A DNA stretch of 64,000 nucleotides, from contig NZ_CP009458.1 of NCBI RefSeq assembly GCF_000758305.1, forward strand, positions 124,001 to 188,000, in the 5' to 3' direction. The notes beneath the pieces are model-generated. The model saw only the letters and a program-made list of their open reading frames with translations. It ran no database searches and was not told where the DNA came from. This DNA is from Cedecea neteri (lineage in GTDB: Bacteria > Pseudomonadota > Gammaproteobacteria > Enterobacterales > Enterobacteriaceae). Below are positions 52,720 to 61,149 of the stretch, one piece after another (position 1 is the first letter of the stretch; each line of letters begins with the position of its first letter). Made by a program: the position numbers and the translations under genes.

Positions 52720-53235
52720 CTAATCAGCAAAATTTCGCCAGATCTCCTGAATGTCTTCCATAAAGAAGCCACGATAGAGAAGAAAACGCTGCACTTTCGC
52801 CTTCATCTGCCACTCTGTTGGCAGCGGCGAGCCAAACTTGCGTTCGGCCAGTTCCCGCGCCAGCGGCTGCCAGTCAATTTCACAGGCCATCATCGCCGAC
52901 TCACCAATAGCCCGGTCTATGCCCTTTTGCTTAAGTTCCTGACGAATACGCTGCGGTCCGTACCCTTTCCGGCTGCGGCTGGCAATAAAACGTGACGCAA
53001 ACTGCACGTCATCCAGCCAGCGGTGTTCGTAACACCAGGCAATAACCTTATCAATGTCTTCCTGAGTGACCTCAGGTTCGTCCTCTTTAGCAAATTTTGC
53101 CGCAAAGGCAGAAGGCGTTGCCAGCTTACGGCGAAGTTCGTGTTCGCTGTGGTCACGCATGGCAAGAATACGGGTCGCCTTATCTAAAAGGCGGGCAAAA
53201 GGGCTACGGCGGGGAGAAGCGGTGTTGTCGGGCAT
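52720..53235 (-). CDS. recX: RecX, RecA inhibitor
   Basis: 171 residues from the ATG at 53235; E. coli RecX has 166. Repeated three-helix RecX motifs: ILAMRDHSEHELRRKLA, VIAWCYEHRWLDDVQFASRF, SRKGYGPQRIRQELKQKGI and RFLLYRGFFMEDIQEIW. It blocks RecA filament growth. It lies 75 bases after recA behind a hairpin, so it is probably made by read-through from the SOS promoter. Confidence 0.96.
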   Translation of the reverse strand: MPDNTASPRRSPFARLLDKATRILAMRDHSEHELRRKLATPSAFAAKFAKEDEPEVTQEDIDKVIAWCYEHRWLDDVQFASRFIASRSRKGYGPQRIRQELKQKGIDRAIGESAMMACEIDWQPLARELAERKFGSPLPTEWQMKAKVQRFLLYRGFFMEDIQEIWRNFAD

Positions 53236-53276
53236 AGAGTCGTGTGACAAAGATCGATATAAGAGGGAGATAAAGC

Positions 53277-53304
53277 ACAAAGGGCCGCGTTAGCAGCCCT
53301 TTGT
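53277..53304 (-). terminator. recA-recX intergenic terminator
   Basis: Stem ACAAAGGGC/GCCCTTTGT with a ten-base loop six bases after the recA stop, followed by GCTTTAT. In E. coli a comparable hairpin lets only part of transcription continue into recX. Confidence 0.75.
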
Positions 53305-53310
53305 CTTATT

Positions 53311-54375
53311 TTAGAAGTCTTCGTTGGTTTCGACCGCGTCTTCGTCGTGGTCATCTACCGTGAAGTCCGGCGTGCTGTCCTGGTTATTCAGCAGCATTTC
53401 GCGCAGTTTCTTCTCAATCTCTTCCGCCATCGGCTTGTTCTCTTTCAGGAAGTTGCTGGCGTTTGCCTTGCCCTGACCGATTTTTTCACCGTTGTAGCTG
53501 TACCATGCACCCGCTTTTTCAATCAGCTTGTGCTTCACGCCCAGGTCAACCAGCTCACCGTAGAAGTTGATACCTTCGCCGTAGAGGATCTGGAACTCAG
53601 CCTGCTTAAATGGCGCGGCAATTTTGTTTTTCACTACCTTCACGCGGGTTTCGCTACCGACGACGTTTTCGCCATCCTTCACGGCACCGATACGGCGAAT
53701 ATCGAGACGGACAGACGCGTAGAATTTCAGCGCATTACCACCGGTCGTGGTTTCCGGGTTACCGAACATCACGCCAATTTTCATACGGATCTGGTTGATG
53801 AAGATCAGCAGCGTGTTGGACTGCTTCAGGTTACCCGCCAGTTTACGCATTGCCTGGCTCATCATACGTGCCGCAAGGCCCATGTGAGAGTCGCCGATTT
53901 CACCTTCGATTTCCGCTTTCGGCGTCAGTGCCGCAACGGAGTCAACGATGATGACGTCAACAGCACCTGAACGTGCCAGTGCGTCACAGATTTCCAGCGC
54001 TTGCTCACCGGTATCAGGCTGGGAACACAGCAGGTTGTCGATATCAACGCCCAGCTTTTTGGCATAGACCGGGTCCAGCGCGTGCTCGGCATCGATGAAC
54101 GCACAGGTTTTACCGCCGCGCTGCGCGGCCGCAATAACCTGCAGGGTCAGCGTTGTTTTACCGGAAGATTCAGGCCCGTAAATTTCTACGATACGGCCCA
54201 TTGGCAGGCCGCCTGCACCCAGCGCGATATCCAGAGAAAGTGAACCGGTAGAGATCGTTTCCACATCCATGGAGCGGTCTTCACCCAAGCGCATGATGGA
54301 GCCTTTACCAAATTGCTTTTCAATCTGGCCCAGTGCTGCCGCTAACGCCTTCTGTTTGTTTTCGTCGATAGCCAT
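53311..54375 (-). CDS. recA: RecA, recombinase and SOS co-protease
   Basis: 354 residues from the ATG at 54375 (start MAIDENKQKALAAALGQIEK), with AGGAGTAGAA upstream. Walker A GPESSGKT (67-74), Walker B VIIVDSVAAL, loop L1 and L2 region SNTLLIFINQIRMKIGVMFG and NPETTTGGNALKFYASVRL, then an acidic tail ending ETNEDF. It drives homologous recombination and LexA cleavage. Its promoter carries a LexA box filling the whole space between -35 and -10. Confidence 0.98.
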   Translation of the reverse strand: MAIDENKQKALAAALGQIEKQFGKGSIMRLGEDRSMDVETISTGSLSLDIALGAGGLPMGRIVEIYGPESSGKTTLTLQVIAAAQRGGKTCAFIDAEHALDPVYAKKLGVDIDNLLCSQPDTGEQALEICDALARSGAVDVIIVDSVAALTPKAEIEGEIGDSHMGLAARMMSQAMRKLAGNLKQSNTLLIFINQIRMKIGVMFGNPETTTGGNALKFYASVRLDIRRIGAVKDGENVVGSETRVKVVKNKIAAPFKQAEFQILYGEGINFYGELVDLGVKHKLIEKAGAWYSYNGEKIGQGKANASNFLKENKPMAEEIEKKLREMLLNNQDSTPDFTVDDHDEDAVETNEDF

Positions 54376-54446
54376 TTCTACTCCTGTCATGCTGAGTGAT
54401 GCGATGATTCGCAACCCCGCGTTCTCAATACTGTTTCGTTGAGGCA

Positions 54447-54474
54447 ATTATACTGTACAGTCATACAGTATCAA
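54447..54474 (-). promoter_or_regulatory. recA promoter with LexA (SOS) box
   Basis: On the minus strand TTGATA (54469-54474) and TATAAT (54447-54452) are 16 bases apart, and those 16 bases are the LexA box CTGTATGACTGTACAG (CTGT-N8-ACAG). The upstream pncC stop codon TGA (54461-54463) lies inside the box. Confidence 0.93.
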
Positions 54475-54970
54475 GTTTATTTTTTAGAAAATCGTCCCAC
54501 AGGCTCTGCAAGGCGAATTCCGTGGCCTGGCGGCGGACGGCATCGCGGTCGCCGTCAAAGCACTGCACTTTTGCCAGCGCTCTGCCATGCTTGTCCGCAA
54601 AACCAAACCACACCGTACCGACCGGTTTTTCAGGCGTGCCACCATCCGGCCCGGCGATACCGCTGACAGAAACAGCATAATCCGCTTTAGCGGCGGCAAG
54701 CGCTCCCTGAGCCATCTCAAGCACCACGCCTTTACTGACGGCGCCATAGGCTTCCAGCGTGGTTTCGTTCACGCCAATTAGCTGATGTTTTGCTTCATTG
54801 CTGTAGGTCACAAAACCCCGCTCAAACCAGGCTGAGCTGCCGGCAACGTCGGTAATCACTTTCGCGATCCAGCCGCCGGTACAGGATTCTGCAGTAGTCA
54901 CGGTGGCCCCAAGCTGCCCAAGGCCATTCCCTACCCGCTGGCTTAGCTTAAACAATGCGCTGTCTGTCAT
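54461..54970 (-). CDS. pncC: PncC, nicotinamide-nucleotide amidohydrolase
   Basis: 169 residues from the ATG at 54970 (MTDSALFKLSQRVG). The CinA C-terminal amidase fold shows TVTTAESCTGGWIAKVITD, GFVTYSNEAKHQLIGV, VSGIAGPDGGTPEKPVGTVW and GDRDAVRRQATEFALQ. It deamidates NMN to NaMN for NAD recycling. The protein runs four residues longer than E. coli PncC, and its final codons form the recA -35 box and half of the LexA box. Confidence 0.96.
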   Translation of the reverse strand: MTDSALFKLSQRVGNGLGQLGATVTTAESCTGGWIAKVITDVAGSSAWFERGFVTYSNEAKHQLIGVNETTLEAYGAVSKGVVLEMAQGALAAAKADYAVSVSGIAGPDGGTPEKPVGTVWFGFADKHGRALAKVQCFDGDRDAVRRQATEFALQSLWDDFLKNKLDTV

Positions 54971-55101
54971 GCTGGCTCCGATTGTAGACATATCATTAGC
55001 CAACACGATAGCACTTTACGGGCGTTGCAGGGGATTACATCGGGATACTCGGGAAGGGTTCCAGAAATGGAACGGCCAGCAAAAGCTGGCCGGGAGAAAA
55101 A

Positions 55102-55980
55102 CTACTTCATGCTGTTGGCGATGGTGTTCACGTTATGTTTAAACGCCTTTTCGTAGGTGCTTGCTGGGCCGCCAGGGCCTGAAAGCGCCTCTGGATAAAG
55201 CTCACCGCCAGGCTTAGCGCCGGTCGCGCTGGCAATTTGCTTCACCAGGCGCGGATCGGTCTGATTCTCAATGAAATAGGTGGAAATATGTTCTTCTTTG
55301 AGCTGTTTAATCAGAGAAGCCACGTCGCTGGCGCTGGCCTGGGCTTCAGTGGAAAAGCCGACTGGCGCCAGGAACGTGACGCCGTAAGCCTCACCAAAGT
55401 AACCAAACGCGTCGTGGCTGGTCAGAACCTTGCGTTTTGCCTGCGGCACATCCGCAAAGCGCTTTTTCGCCCAGCCGTCTAGCTGCTTCAGGCGCGCTGC
55501 ATAGCTATCACCGCTTTTACGGATCGCCGCAGCGTCCTGTGGGTCGGCAGCAATCAGCGCCGCAGAGATATTCTCCGCGTAGATTGCCCCGTTTGCCGCG
55601 CTGTTCCACGCATGTGGGTCAGTGATCGATTTACCGTCTTCTTCCATACTGCGGGTGTTAATCCCCTGGGAAGCCACGATAACTTTGCCTTTGTAACCCG
55701 ACGCCGTCACCAGGCGATCCATCCACCCTTCCATGCCGAGCCCGCTCACAATCACCACATCCGCATTACGCAGCGCGACGCTGTCTTTCGGCGAGGGTTC
55801 AAAGCTATGCGGGTCACCATCCGGCCCCACCAGGCTGGTGACTTTGACGTGGTCGCCGCCAACCTGTTTAGCCATATCAGCCAGCACGGTGAAACTTGCC
55901 ACTACATTCAGCGTTTTCGCTGCAGCCATCTGGCTGGAGAGCGCCAGAGCCAGCGCAATACCAATCCCTAAACGTTTCAT
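55102..55980 (-). CDS. Zinc-type metal ABC transporter, periplasmic binding protein (cluster A-I)
   Basis: 292 residues with a signal peptide (ALALALSSQMAAA). The TroA/ZnuA fold shows PDGDPHSFEPSPKDSVAL (H58), DPHAWNSAANGAIYAENI (H123) and VLTSHDAFGYFGEAYGV (H189), with E238 in FIENQTDPRLV. Three histidine ligands suit zinc better than manganese, where an acidic residue usually replaces H189. There is no His-rich loop as in E. coli ZnuA. It is the last gene of a four-gene operon and overlaps the permease by an ATGA. Confidence 0.87.
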   Translation of the reverse strand: MKRLGIGIALALALSSQMAAAKTLNVVASFTVLADMAKQVGGDHVKVTSLVGPDGDPHSFEPSPKDSVALRNADVVIVSGLGMEGWMDRLVTASGYKGKVIVASQGINTRSMEEDGKSITDPHAWNSAANGAIYAENISAALIAADPQDAAAIRKSGDSYAARLKQLDGWAKKRFADVPQAKRKVLTSHDAFGYFGEAYGVTFLAPVGFSTEAQASASDVASLIKQLKEEHISTYFIENQTDPRLVKQIASATGAKPGGELYPEALSGPGGPASTYEKAFKHNVNTIANSMK

Positions 55981-56861
55981 TTAACCCCCTTTATGATTGC
56001 CAATTTCCTACGCAGCAGGCTCCCTGCAAGCACGCTGCGCGGTCCGAAAAGTATTGAGATAAAGAATGCGACGCTCGCGGTAAGCACAATGGCAGGCCCG
56101 GCCGGTAAAGAGGCATAGAAAGACCACACCAGCCCTAACCAGGCGCAAATCAGGCCACACACCACGGCAAGAGCGATCGAACCCGGCAATGTCTTAGCCC
56201 AGCAGCGCGCGGCAATGGCGGGCAGCATCATCAGGCCAACGGACATTAATGTGCCGAGGATCTGGAAACCGGCGACCAGGTTAAGCACCAGCAACGCTAA
56301 AAACGTGCCGTGAATAAGCGACGGCAGCAGCCGGTTGTTCACCTGTAAAAAACTGCGGTCAAACGACTCCAGCACCAGACCACGGTAAAGCAGCGCCAGC
56401 GCAACCAGCGTCACGCTTGCAATGAGACCTACAAACTTAATAGCTTCACCATCCACGGCGAGAATCGAGCCAAACAGCAGGTGCAGAAGGTCAACGCTTG
56501 AACCGCGCAACGATATCAGCGTCACGCCGAGCGCCAGAGAACCAAGGTAGAATCCAGCAAAGCTGGCATCTTCTTTTAACGGCGTCCGGGCGCTAACCCA
56601 GCCGGAAAGTAAAGCCACCAGCACGCCAGCGACAAACCCACCAATGCCCATCGCCACCAGCGACATACCGGCAACCAGATAGCCCACGGCAACGCCGGGC
56701 AAAATAGCATGCGAAAGCGCATCCCCCACCAGGCTCATGCGGCGCAGAAGGAGAAAAATGCCAAGCGGAACGGTACTCAGGGAAAGCGACAGGCAGGCCA
56801 CCAGCGCGCGACGCATAAAGCCGTAAGCCACAAACGGCTCAATAAAAAGGTGATAAATCAT
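55977..56861 (-). CDS. Metal ABC transporter permease
   Basis: 294 residues from the ATG at 56861, which overlaps the ATPase stop (ATGA). About eight transmembrane segments and the ABC-3 family motifs GDALSHAILPGVAVGYL and LKEDASFAGFYLGSLALGV, with SVGLMMLPAIAARCWA near the end. It resembles ZnuB, SitC and YfeC; the binding protein suggests zinc. Confidence 0.9.
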   Translation of the reverse strand: MIYHLFIEPFVAYGFMRRALVACLSLSLSTVPLGIFLLLRRMSLVGDALSHAILPGVAVGYLVAGMSLVAMGIGGFVAGVLVALLSGWVSARTPLKEDASFAGFYLGSLALGVTLISLRGSSVDLLHLLFGSILAVDGEAIKFVGLIASVTLVALALLYRGLVLESFDRSFLQVNNRLLPSLIHGTFLALLVLNLVAGFQILGTLMSVGLMMLPAIAARCWAKTLPGSIALAVVCGLICAWLGLVWSFYASLPAGPAIVLTASVAFFISILFGPRSVLAGSLLRRKLAIIKGVK

Positions 56862-57553
56862 GCAGTTTGTACCAGACGTGGGCGAAAGGAAGCATATTGC
56901 GCTAAGGCTTCGTCGGCGCTGCCCCACTGGTAACCCTCCGGGGTGAGCAGCAAGACTTCAGGAAAATGGCGACGTACCAGCTCGTTGTTATGCAGCACGC
57001 TAATAAGCGTCTTGCCATCCAGATGCATCTGGCACATCAGTTCCATTAAAAATTCGCTGGTTTGTGCATCCACGCCGGTGAACGGTTCATCAAGCAGCAC
57101 CAGCGGCGCGTCCTGAACCAGCAGGCGGGCAAACAGCATACGTTGAAACTGTCCCCCTGAGAGCACATCAATAGGCCGCAGGTAATGCTCACTTAATCCC
57201 ACGCGTTCAATCGCTTCCATCACGCGTTCACGGTGCTGGCGACGAAGGCCGGAAAACAGCCCGCGTCCCGGCCAGCTCCCCATACAAACCACGTCATAAA
57301 CCGTGGCAGGAAATTGCCGATCCATTTCCCCTAACTGCGGCAGCCAGGCAATGCGTGGGCGCATATTGTCCTGAAACTTTACGCTGCCGGAAATGGGAGG
57401 CAGTAGCCCGGCCAGGGTTTTTAACAGCGTCGATTTACCGCAACCGTTGGCCCCGATCACCGCCGTCATGCTGCCACGCCGGAACTGGCCGCTGAGCGCC
57501 GACACCACAACGTTGCCGTAATAGCCCAACTCGAGATTCTGCAATTCGATCAT
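56858..57553 (-). CDS. Metal ABC transporter ATPase
   Basis: 231 residues from the ATG at 57553. Walker A GANGCGKST, signature LSGGQFQRMLFARLLVQ, Walker B LVLLDEPFTGVD and H-loop SVLHNNELVRRH. Similar to ZnuC and SitB. The start overlaps the stop of a small membrane-protein frame by ATGA, and its own stop overlaps the permease start in the same way. Confidence 0.9.
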   Translation of the reverse strand: MIELQNLELGYYGNVVVSALSGQFRRGSMTAVIGANGCGKSTLLKTLAGLLPPISGSVKFQDNMRPRIAWLPQLGEMDRQFPATVYDVVCMGSWPGRGLFSGLRRQHRERVMEAIERVGLSEHYLRPIDVLSGGQFQRMLFARLLVQDAPLVLLDEPFTGVDAQTSEFLMELMCQMHLDGKTLISVLHNNELVRRHFPEVLLLTPEGYQWGSADEALAQYASFRPRLVQTA

Positions 57554-57669
57554 GGCAGGATAACCGCCCAATGAATGGCGCCCCAAAGTATGAGGATCAG
57601 CGCTGCTACAAGGGCCGCGCGAAGCAGCCCGGAAAGGCTGAATAAGGAAGAGGGAGCAACAGCGGACAT
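57550..57669 (-). CDS. 39-residue single-pass membrane protein, first gene of the metal ABC operon
   Basis: Not recognised as a known gene. The frame is MSAVAPSSLFSLSGLLRAAL followed by VAALILILWGAIHWAVILP: a short Ser-rich N-terminus, R17, and a hydrophobic helix (about 18-38) with W29, H33 and W34. Its TGA overlaps the ATPase ATG as ATGA, the same junction type as ATPase/permease and permease/binding protein, which is strong evidence that the frame is translated. A GGTG site precedes the ATG by a short distance. A subunit or regulator of the transporter, like other small membrane proteins, is inferred. Confidence 0.65.
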   Translation of the reverse strand: MSAVAPSSLFSLSGLLRAALVAALILILWGAIHWAVILP

Positions 57670-57954
57670 ACCGGCACCAATATTGTTTCGTTATAACATA
57701 ACATAATCTACTCAACTGACCTTGTAAATTTCTGTTTTACACTTCGGCATAAACGAACCCTCAATCAAGCACACATACCCCTTCGATCAATCAGAACGTC
57801 ATTTTTTCACCTCTTTCACCATTCAATTATCTTTCAAACTGACAGATTTATATTTCACAATGAGATCCAAATAACATATTTACGCATTTCAAAATGATTA
57901 ATATGAGTCACCACCGGAAACAACGGTGAGCAGATAACCCTACAGGAGACAGAA

Positions 57955-58503
57955 ATGATCGACATGATTACCCACGGGGCGGAGTGGTTTATTGGCCTGT
58001 TTCAGAAAGGCGGAGAGGTCTTTACCGGTATGGTGACCGGCATTCTCCCTCTGCTGATAAGCCTGCTGGTGATAATGAACGCGCTGATTAACTTTATCGG
58101 CCAGCACCGCATTGAACGCATGGCGCAGCGCTGTGCAGGCAACCCCGTATCGCGCTACCTCTTGCTGCCCTGCCTCGGCACCTTTGTGTTTTGCAACCCG
58201 ATGACGCTAAGTCTGGGGCGCTTTATGCCTGAGAAGTACAAACCGAGCTATTACGCCGCTGCATCATATAGCTGCCATTCGATGAACGGTTTGTTTCCCC
58301 ACATCAACCCTGGCGAACTGTTTGTTTATCTGGGCATTGCCAGCGGGTTAACGACGCTGGGCCTGCCGCTGGCCCCTCTGGCAGTGAGTTATTTGCTGGT
58401 TGGGCTGGTCACCAACTTCTTCCGCGGCTGGATAACCGATCTCACCACCTCGATTTTCGAGAAAAAAATGGGCATTGAGCTGGAACGCCAGGTTCGCCTC
58501 TAA
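57955..58503 (+). CDS. srlA: SrlA, sorbitol PTS EIIC2 component
   Basis: 182 residues with a run of membrane segments, starting near ITHGAEWFIGLFQKGGEVFTG and GILPLLISLLVIMNALINFI. The SYSCHSMNGLFPHINPGELF motif is typical. It is part of the inner-membrane channel of the glucitol/sorbitol PTS. First gene of srlAEBD-gutM-srlR-gutQ; the 240-base upstream gap holds the operon promoter and has a TTTCACA half-site that could be part of a CRP site, but I cannot fix it. Confidence 0.96.
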   Translation: MIDMITHGAEWFIGLFQKGGEVFTGMVTGILPLLISLLVIMNALINFIGQHRIERMAQRCAGNPVSRYLLLPCLGTFVFCNPMTLSLGRFMPEKYKPSYYAAASYSCHSMNGLFPHINPGELFVYLGIASGLTTLGLPLAPLAVSYLLVGLVTNFFRGWITDLTTSIFEKKMGIELERQVRL

Positions 58504-58512
58504 GGAAAAATC

Positions 58513-59481
58513 ATGACTCAAAGCATTCGTATTGAAAAAGGCCAGGGTGGATGGGGCGGGCCGCTGATCGTCCCGGTCGATCCGAGCAAAAAGATCGTTT
58601 ACATCACGGCGGGCACACGCCCGGCAATCGTCGACAAGTTAAGCGAAATGACAGGCTGCCAGGCGGTAGACGGTTTTAAAGACGGCGAACCGCCGGAGGC
58701 AGAAATTGCGCTGGCAATCATAGACTGCGGCGGTACGCTGCGCTGCGGGCTCTACCCCAAACGCCGCATCCCAACCATCAATATCCACGCCACTGGCAAA
58801 TCCGGTCCCCTGGCGCAGTACATTGTTGAAGATATTTACGTCTCAGGCGTCCGGGAAGAAAACATTAGCTGGGCCAGCGGCGAACCGCAGGTCGAGCGCA
58901 AACAGGCGCCAGCGCGGGACTACGACGCCAGCAAAAAAATCACCGAACAAAGCGACGGCCTGCTGGCTAAAGTCGGTATGGGAATGGGCTCAGCCGTAGC
59001 CGTGCTGTTTCAGGCAGGACGCGACACTATCGACACGGTTCTGAAAACAATTCTGCCTTTTATGGCCTTCGTGTCGGCGCTGATTGGCATCATCATGGCG
59101 TCAGGGCTGGGCGACTGGATTGCCCACGGCCTGGCCCCACTAGCCAACAACCCTATAGGCCTGATTACGCTCGCGCTGATTTGTTCTTTCCCCCTGCTCT
59201 CACCTTTCCTTGGCCCAGGGGCGGTGATTGCGCAGGTCATCGGGGTGCTGATTGGGGTGCAGATTGGCCTCGGACATATCCCTCCTCACCTGGCGCTGCC
59301 CGCGCTGTTTGCCATTAACGCCCAGGCCGCCTGCGATTTTATTCCTGTTGGTCTGTCTCTGGCAGAAGCCCGGCAGGAAACGGTACGCGTCGGCGTGCCT
59401 TCTGTTCTGGTCGGTCGCTTTTTAACGGGCGCTCCCACCGTGTTAATCGCCTGGCTGGTGTCCGGCTTCATCTACCAATAA
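58513..59481 (+). CDS. srlE: SrlE, sorbitol PTS EIIBC1 component
   Basis: 322 residues: an N-terminal EIIB domain (about 1-130) with IEKGQGGWGGPLIVPVD and the phosphorylated Cys in AIIDCGGTLRCGLYPKR, then EIIC helices (FMAFVSALIGIIMASGL, ICSFPLLSPFLGPGAVIAQV). It works with SrlA to bring in and phosphorylate sorbitol. Ten bases after srlA. Confidence 0.96.
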   Translation: MTQSIRIEKGQGGWGGPLIVPVDPSKKIVYITAGTRPAIVDKLSEMTGCQAVDGFKDGEPPEAEIALAIIDCGGTLRCGLYPKRRIPTINIHATGKSGPLAQYIVEDIYVSGVREENISWASGEPQVERKQAPARDYDASKKITEQSDGLLAKVGMGMGSAVAVLFQAGRDTIDTVLKTILPFMAFVSALIGIIMASGLGDWIAHGLAPLANNPIGLITLALICSFPLLSPFLGPGAVIAQVIGVLIGVQIGLGHIPPHLALPALFAINAQAACDFIPVGLSLAEARQETVRVGVPSVLVGRFLTGAPTVLIAWLVSGFIYQ

Positions 59482-59492
59482 AGGAAAACCCC

Positions 59493-59855
59493 ATGCAGAT
59501 CATTTACCAGACCACCATCGTCCAGATTGGAGAGTGCGCGCGCGAGGCGCTGGCAGACAACATGCTTATTACCTTTCGGGAGGGTGCCCCGGCGGATATT
59601 CAGGATTACTGCTTTATCCACTGCCACGGTGAGCTGACCGGCCAGCTAAAGCCAGGTATCCACTTTGAACTCAATGGCCAGCATTACGCCGTCACCGCCG
59701 TCGGCGACGTGGCCCAGCAAAACTTGCAGGAGCTCGGGCACATCACCCTGCGCTTCGACGGTGAAGCACGGGCGGAATACCCTGGCACCGTACACGTCAA
59801 TGGCCCGCTGCCTCAGTGCATTGAACCCGGCTGCCAACTGAAGTTTGTTGCATAA
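59493..59855 (+). CDS. srlB: SrlB, sorbitol PTS EIIA component
   Basis: 120 residues with the PTS_IIA-glucitol fold; the phosphorylated His is probably in CFIHCHGELTGQLKPG. It passes phosphate from HPr to SrlE. Located 11 bases after srlE. Confidence 0.95.
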   Translation: MQIIYQTTIVQIGECAREALADNMLITFREGAPADIQDYCFIHCHGELTGQLKPGIHFELNGQHYAVTAVGDVAQQNLQELGHITLRFDGEARAEYPGTVHVNGPLPQCIEPGCQLKFVA

Positions 59856-59884
59856 ACATTGTCATTTAATCAAAGGAGTAAAAC

Positions 59885-60664
59885 ATGAATCAGGTTGCCG
59901 TTGTCATCGGTGGAGGGCAAACGCTCGGGGCGTTTCTCTGCCATGGGCTGGCCCAGGAAGGCTACAAAGTTGCCGTGGTGGATATTCAAAGTGAGAAAGC
60001 GGCCCGCGTCGCGCAGGAAATTAACGACCAGTACGGGCCGGGTTGTGCCTGGGGATTTGGCTCGGACGCCACCAGCGAGCAAAGCGTTACCGCGCTGGCT
60101 CGCGGCGTAGACGAGATTTTCGGCCAGGTCGATCTGCTGGTTTACAGCGCGGGCATCGCCAAAGCGGCGTTTATTGGTGATTTCGCTCTGGGGGATTTTG
60201 ACCGCTCGCTGCAGGTAAACCTGGTGGGCTACTTCCTGTGCGCCAGGGAGTTCTCCCGCCTGATGATCCGCGACGGGATTAAAGGCCGCATCATCCAGAT
60301 TAATTCTAAGTCTGGCAAGGTCGGCAGCAAGCACAACTCCGGCTACAGCGCGGCGAAATTTGGTGGCGTGGGGCTGACGCAATCTCTTGCCCTGGATCTG
60401 GCGGAATACGGCATCACGGTGCATGCGCTAATGTTGGGCAATCTGCTTAAATCCCCGATGTTCCAGTCTCTGCTGCCGCAGTACGCGGAAAAACTCGGCA
60501 TTCCTGCGGACGAAGTAGAGCAATACTACATCGACAAAGTCCCCTTAAAACGCGGCTGCGATTACCAGGACGTGCTTAACACGCTCCTGTTTTACGCCAG
60601 CGATAAAGCCTCTTACTGTACCGGACAGTCGATCAACGTCACCGGCGGGCAGGTTATGTTTTAA
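59885..60664 (+). CDS. srlD: SrlD, sorbitol-6-phosphate 2-dehydrogenase
   Basis: 259 residues of the classical SDR family: VVIGGGQTLGAFLCHGLA (cofactor loop), IINS-like IIQINSKSGKVG with the catalytic Ser and NSGYSAAKFGGVGL with YxxxK. It turns sorbitol 6-phosphate into fructose 6-phosphate with NAD. It follows srlB at 29 bases. Confidence 0.97.
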   Translation: MNQVAVVIGGGQTLGAFLCHGLAQEGYKVAVVDIQSEKAARVAQEINDQYGPGCAWGFGSDATSEQSVTALARGVDEIFGQVDLLVYSAGIAKAAFIGDFALGDFDRSLQVNLVGYFLCAREFSRLMIRDGIKGRIIQINSKSGKVGSKHNSGYSAAKFGGVGLTQSLALDLAEYGITVHALMLGNLLKSPMFQSLLPQYAEKLGIPADEVEQYYIDKVPLKRGCDYQDVLNTLLFYASDKASYCTGQSINVTGGQVMF

Positions 60665-60721
60665 CTATCAGGTCATCGGTTGCCTCTGGCCCTCAGCCAG
60701 AGGCTGCCTAAAGGAGGATGC

Positions 60722-61081
60722 ATGATGAATGCACTGATCGCCCTGGCGGCGATCGCCTGGCTCAGTCAGCTACTGCTCGGCGGCTGGCAAATTCGCCGTT
60801 TTAATCGTGCCTTTGACAGGCTCTGCCAGCAGGGTGCCGTTGGCGTAGGCCGCTCATCCGGGCGTTTTAGGCCCAGAGTGGTCATTGCCCTAGCCTTTGA
60901 TGAGCGGCAAAACGTCCGCGACAGCCTGATAATGAAAGGCCTGACGGTTTTTGCCCTTCCACAGCCTGTACTGCAGTTACACGGCATGAATCGGCAGGAA
61001 TTGCAGCCCGATGTGATCTTTCCCCATGATCGCGATTGTCAGAATGCTCTATCATTAGCGCTTAAACTGAAACAGGGTTAA
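60722..61081 (+). CDS. gutM: GutM, transcriptional activator of the srl operon
   Basis: 119 residues from the ATG at 60722 (a second ATG follows at 60725; the AAGGAGG site is at 60711). One N-terminal hydrophobic helix (ALIALAAIAWLSQLLLGGWQ), then RRFNRAFDRLCQQGAVGVGR and LSLALKLKQG. GutM is a membrane-linked activator of the operon in E. coli. Length equals that of E. coli. Confidence 0.95.
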   Translation: MMNALIALAAIAWLSQLLLGGWQIRRFNRAFDRLCQQGAVGVGRSSGRFRPRVVIALAFDERQNVRDSLIMKGLTVFALPQPVLQLHGMNRQELQPDVIFPHDRDCQNALSLALKLKQG

Positions 61082-61149
61082 TTTCGTTTCGAATGCTTAT
61101 TGCTTGCGAAATTACCGAACCGAAATTTATTGCAAGGTAATAAGAGCCT

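Noticed and set aside
57690..57697. Zur box upstream of the metal operon
   Set aside because: Only an eight-base palindrome GTTATAAC is visible; the full consensus could not be matched by eye.
57840..57865. CRP site upstream of srlA
   Set aside because: A TTTCACA half-site is present but the other half does not fit TGTGA at the right spacing.
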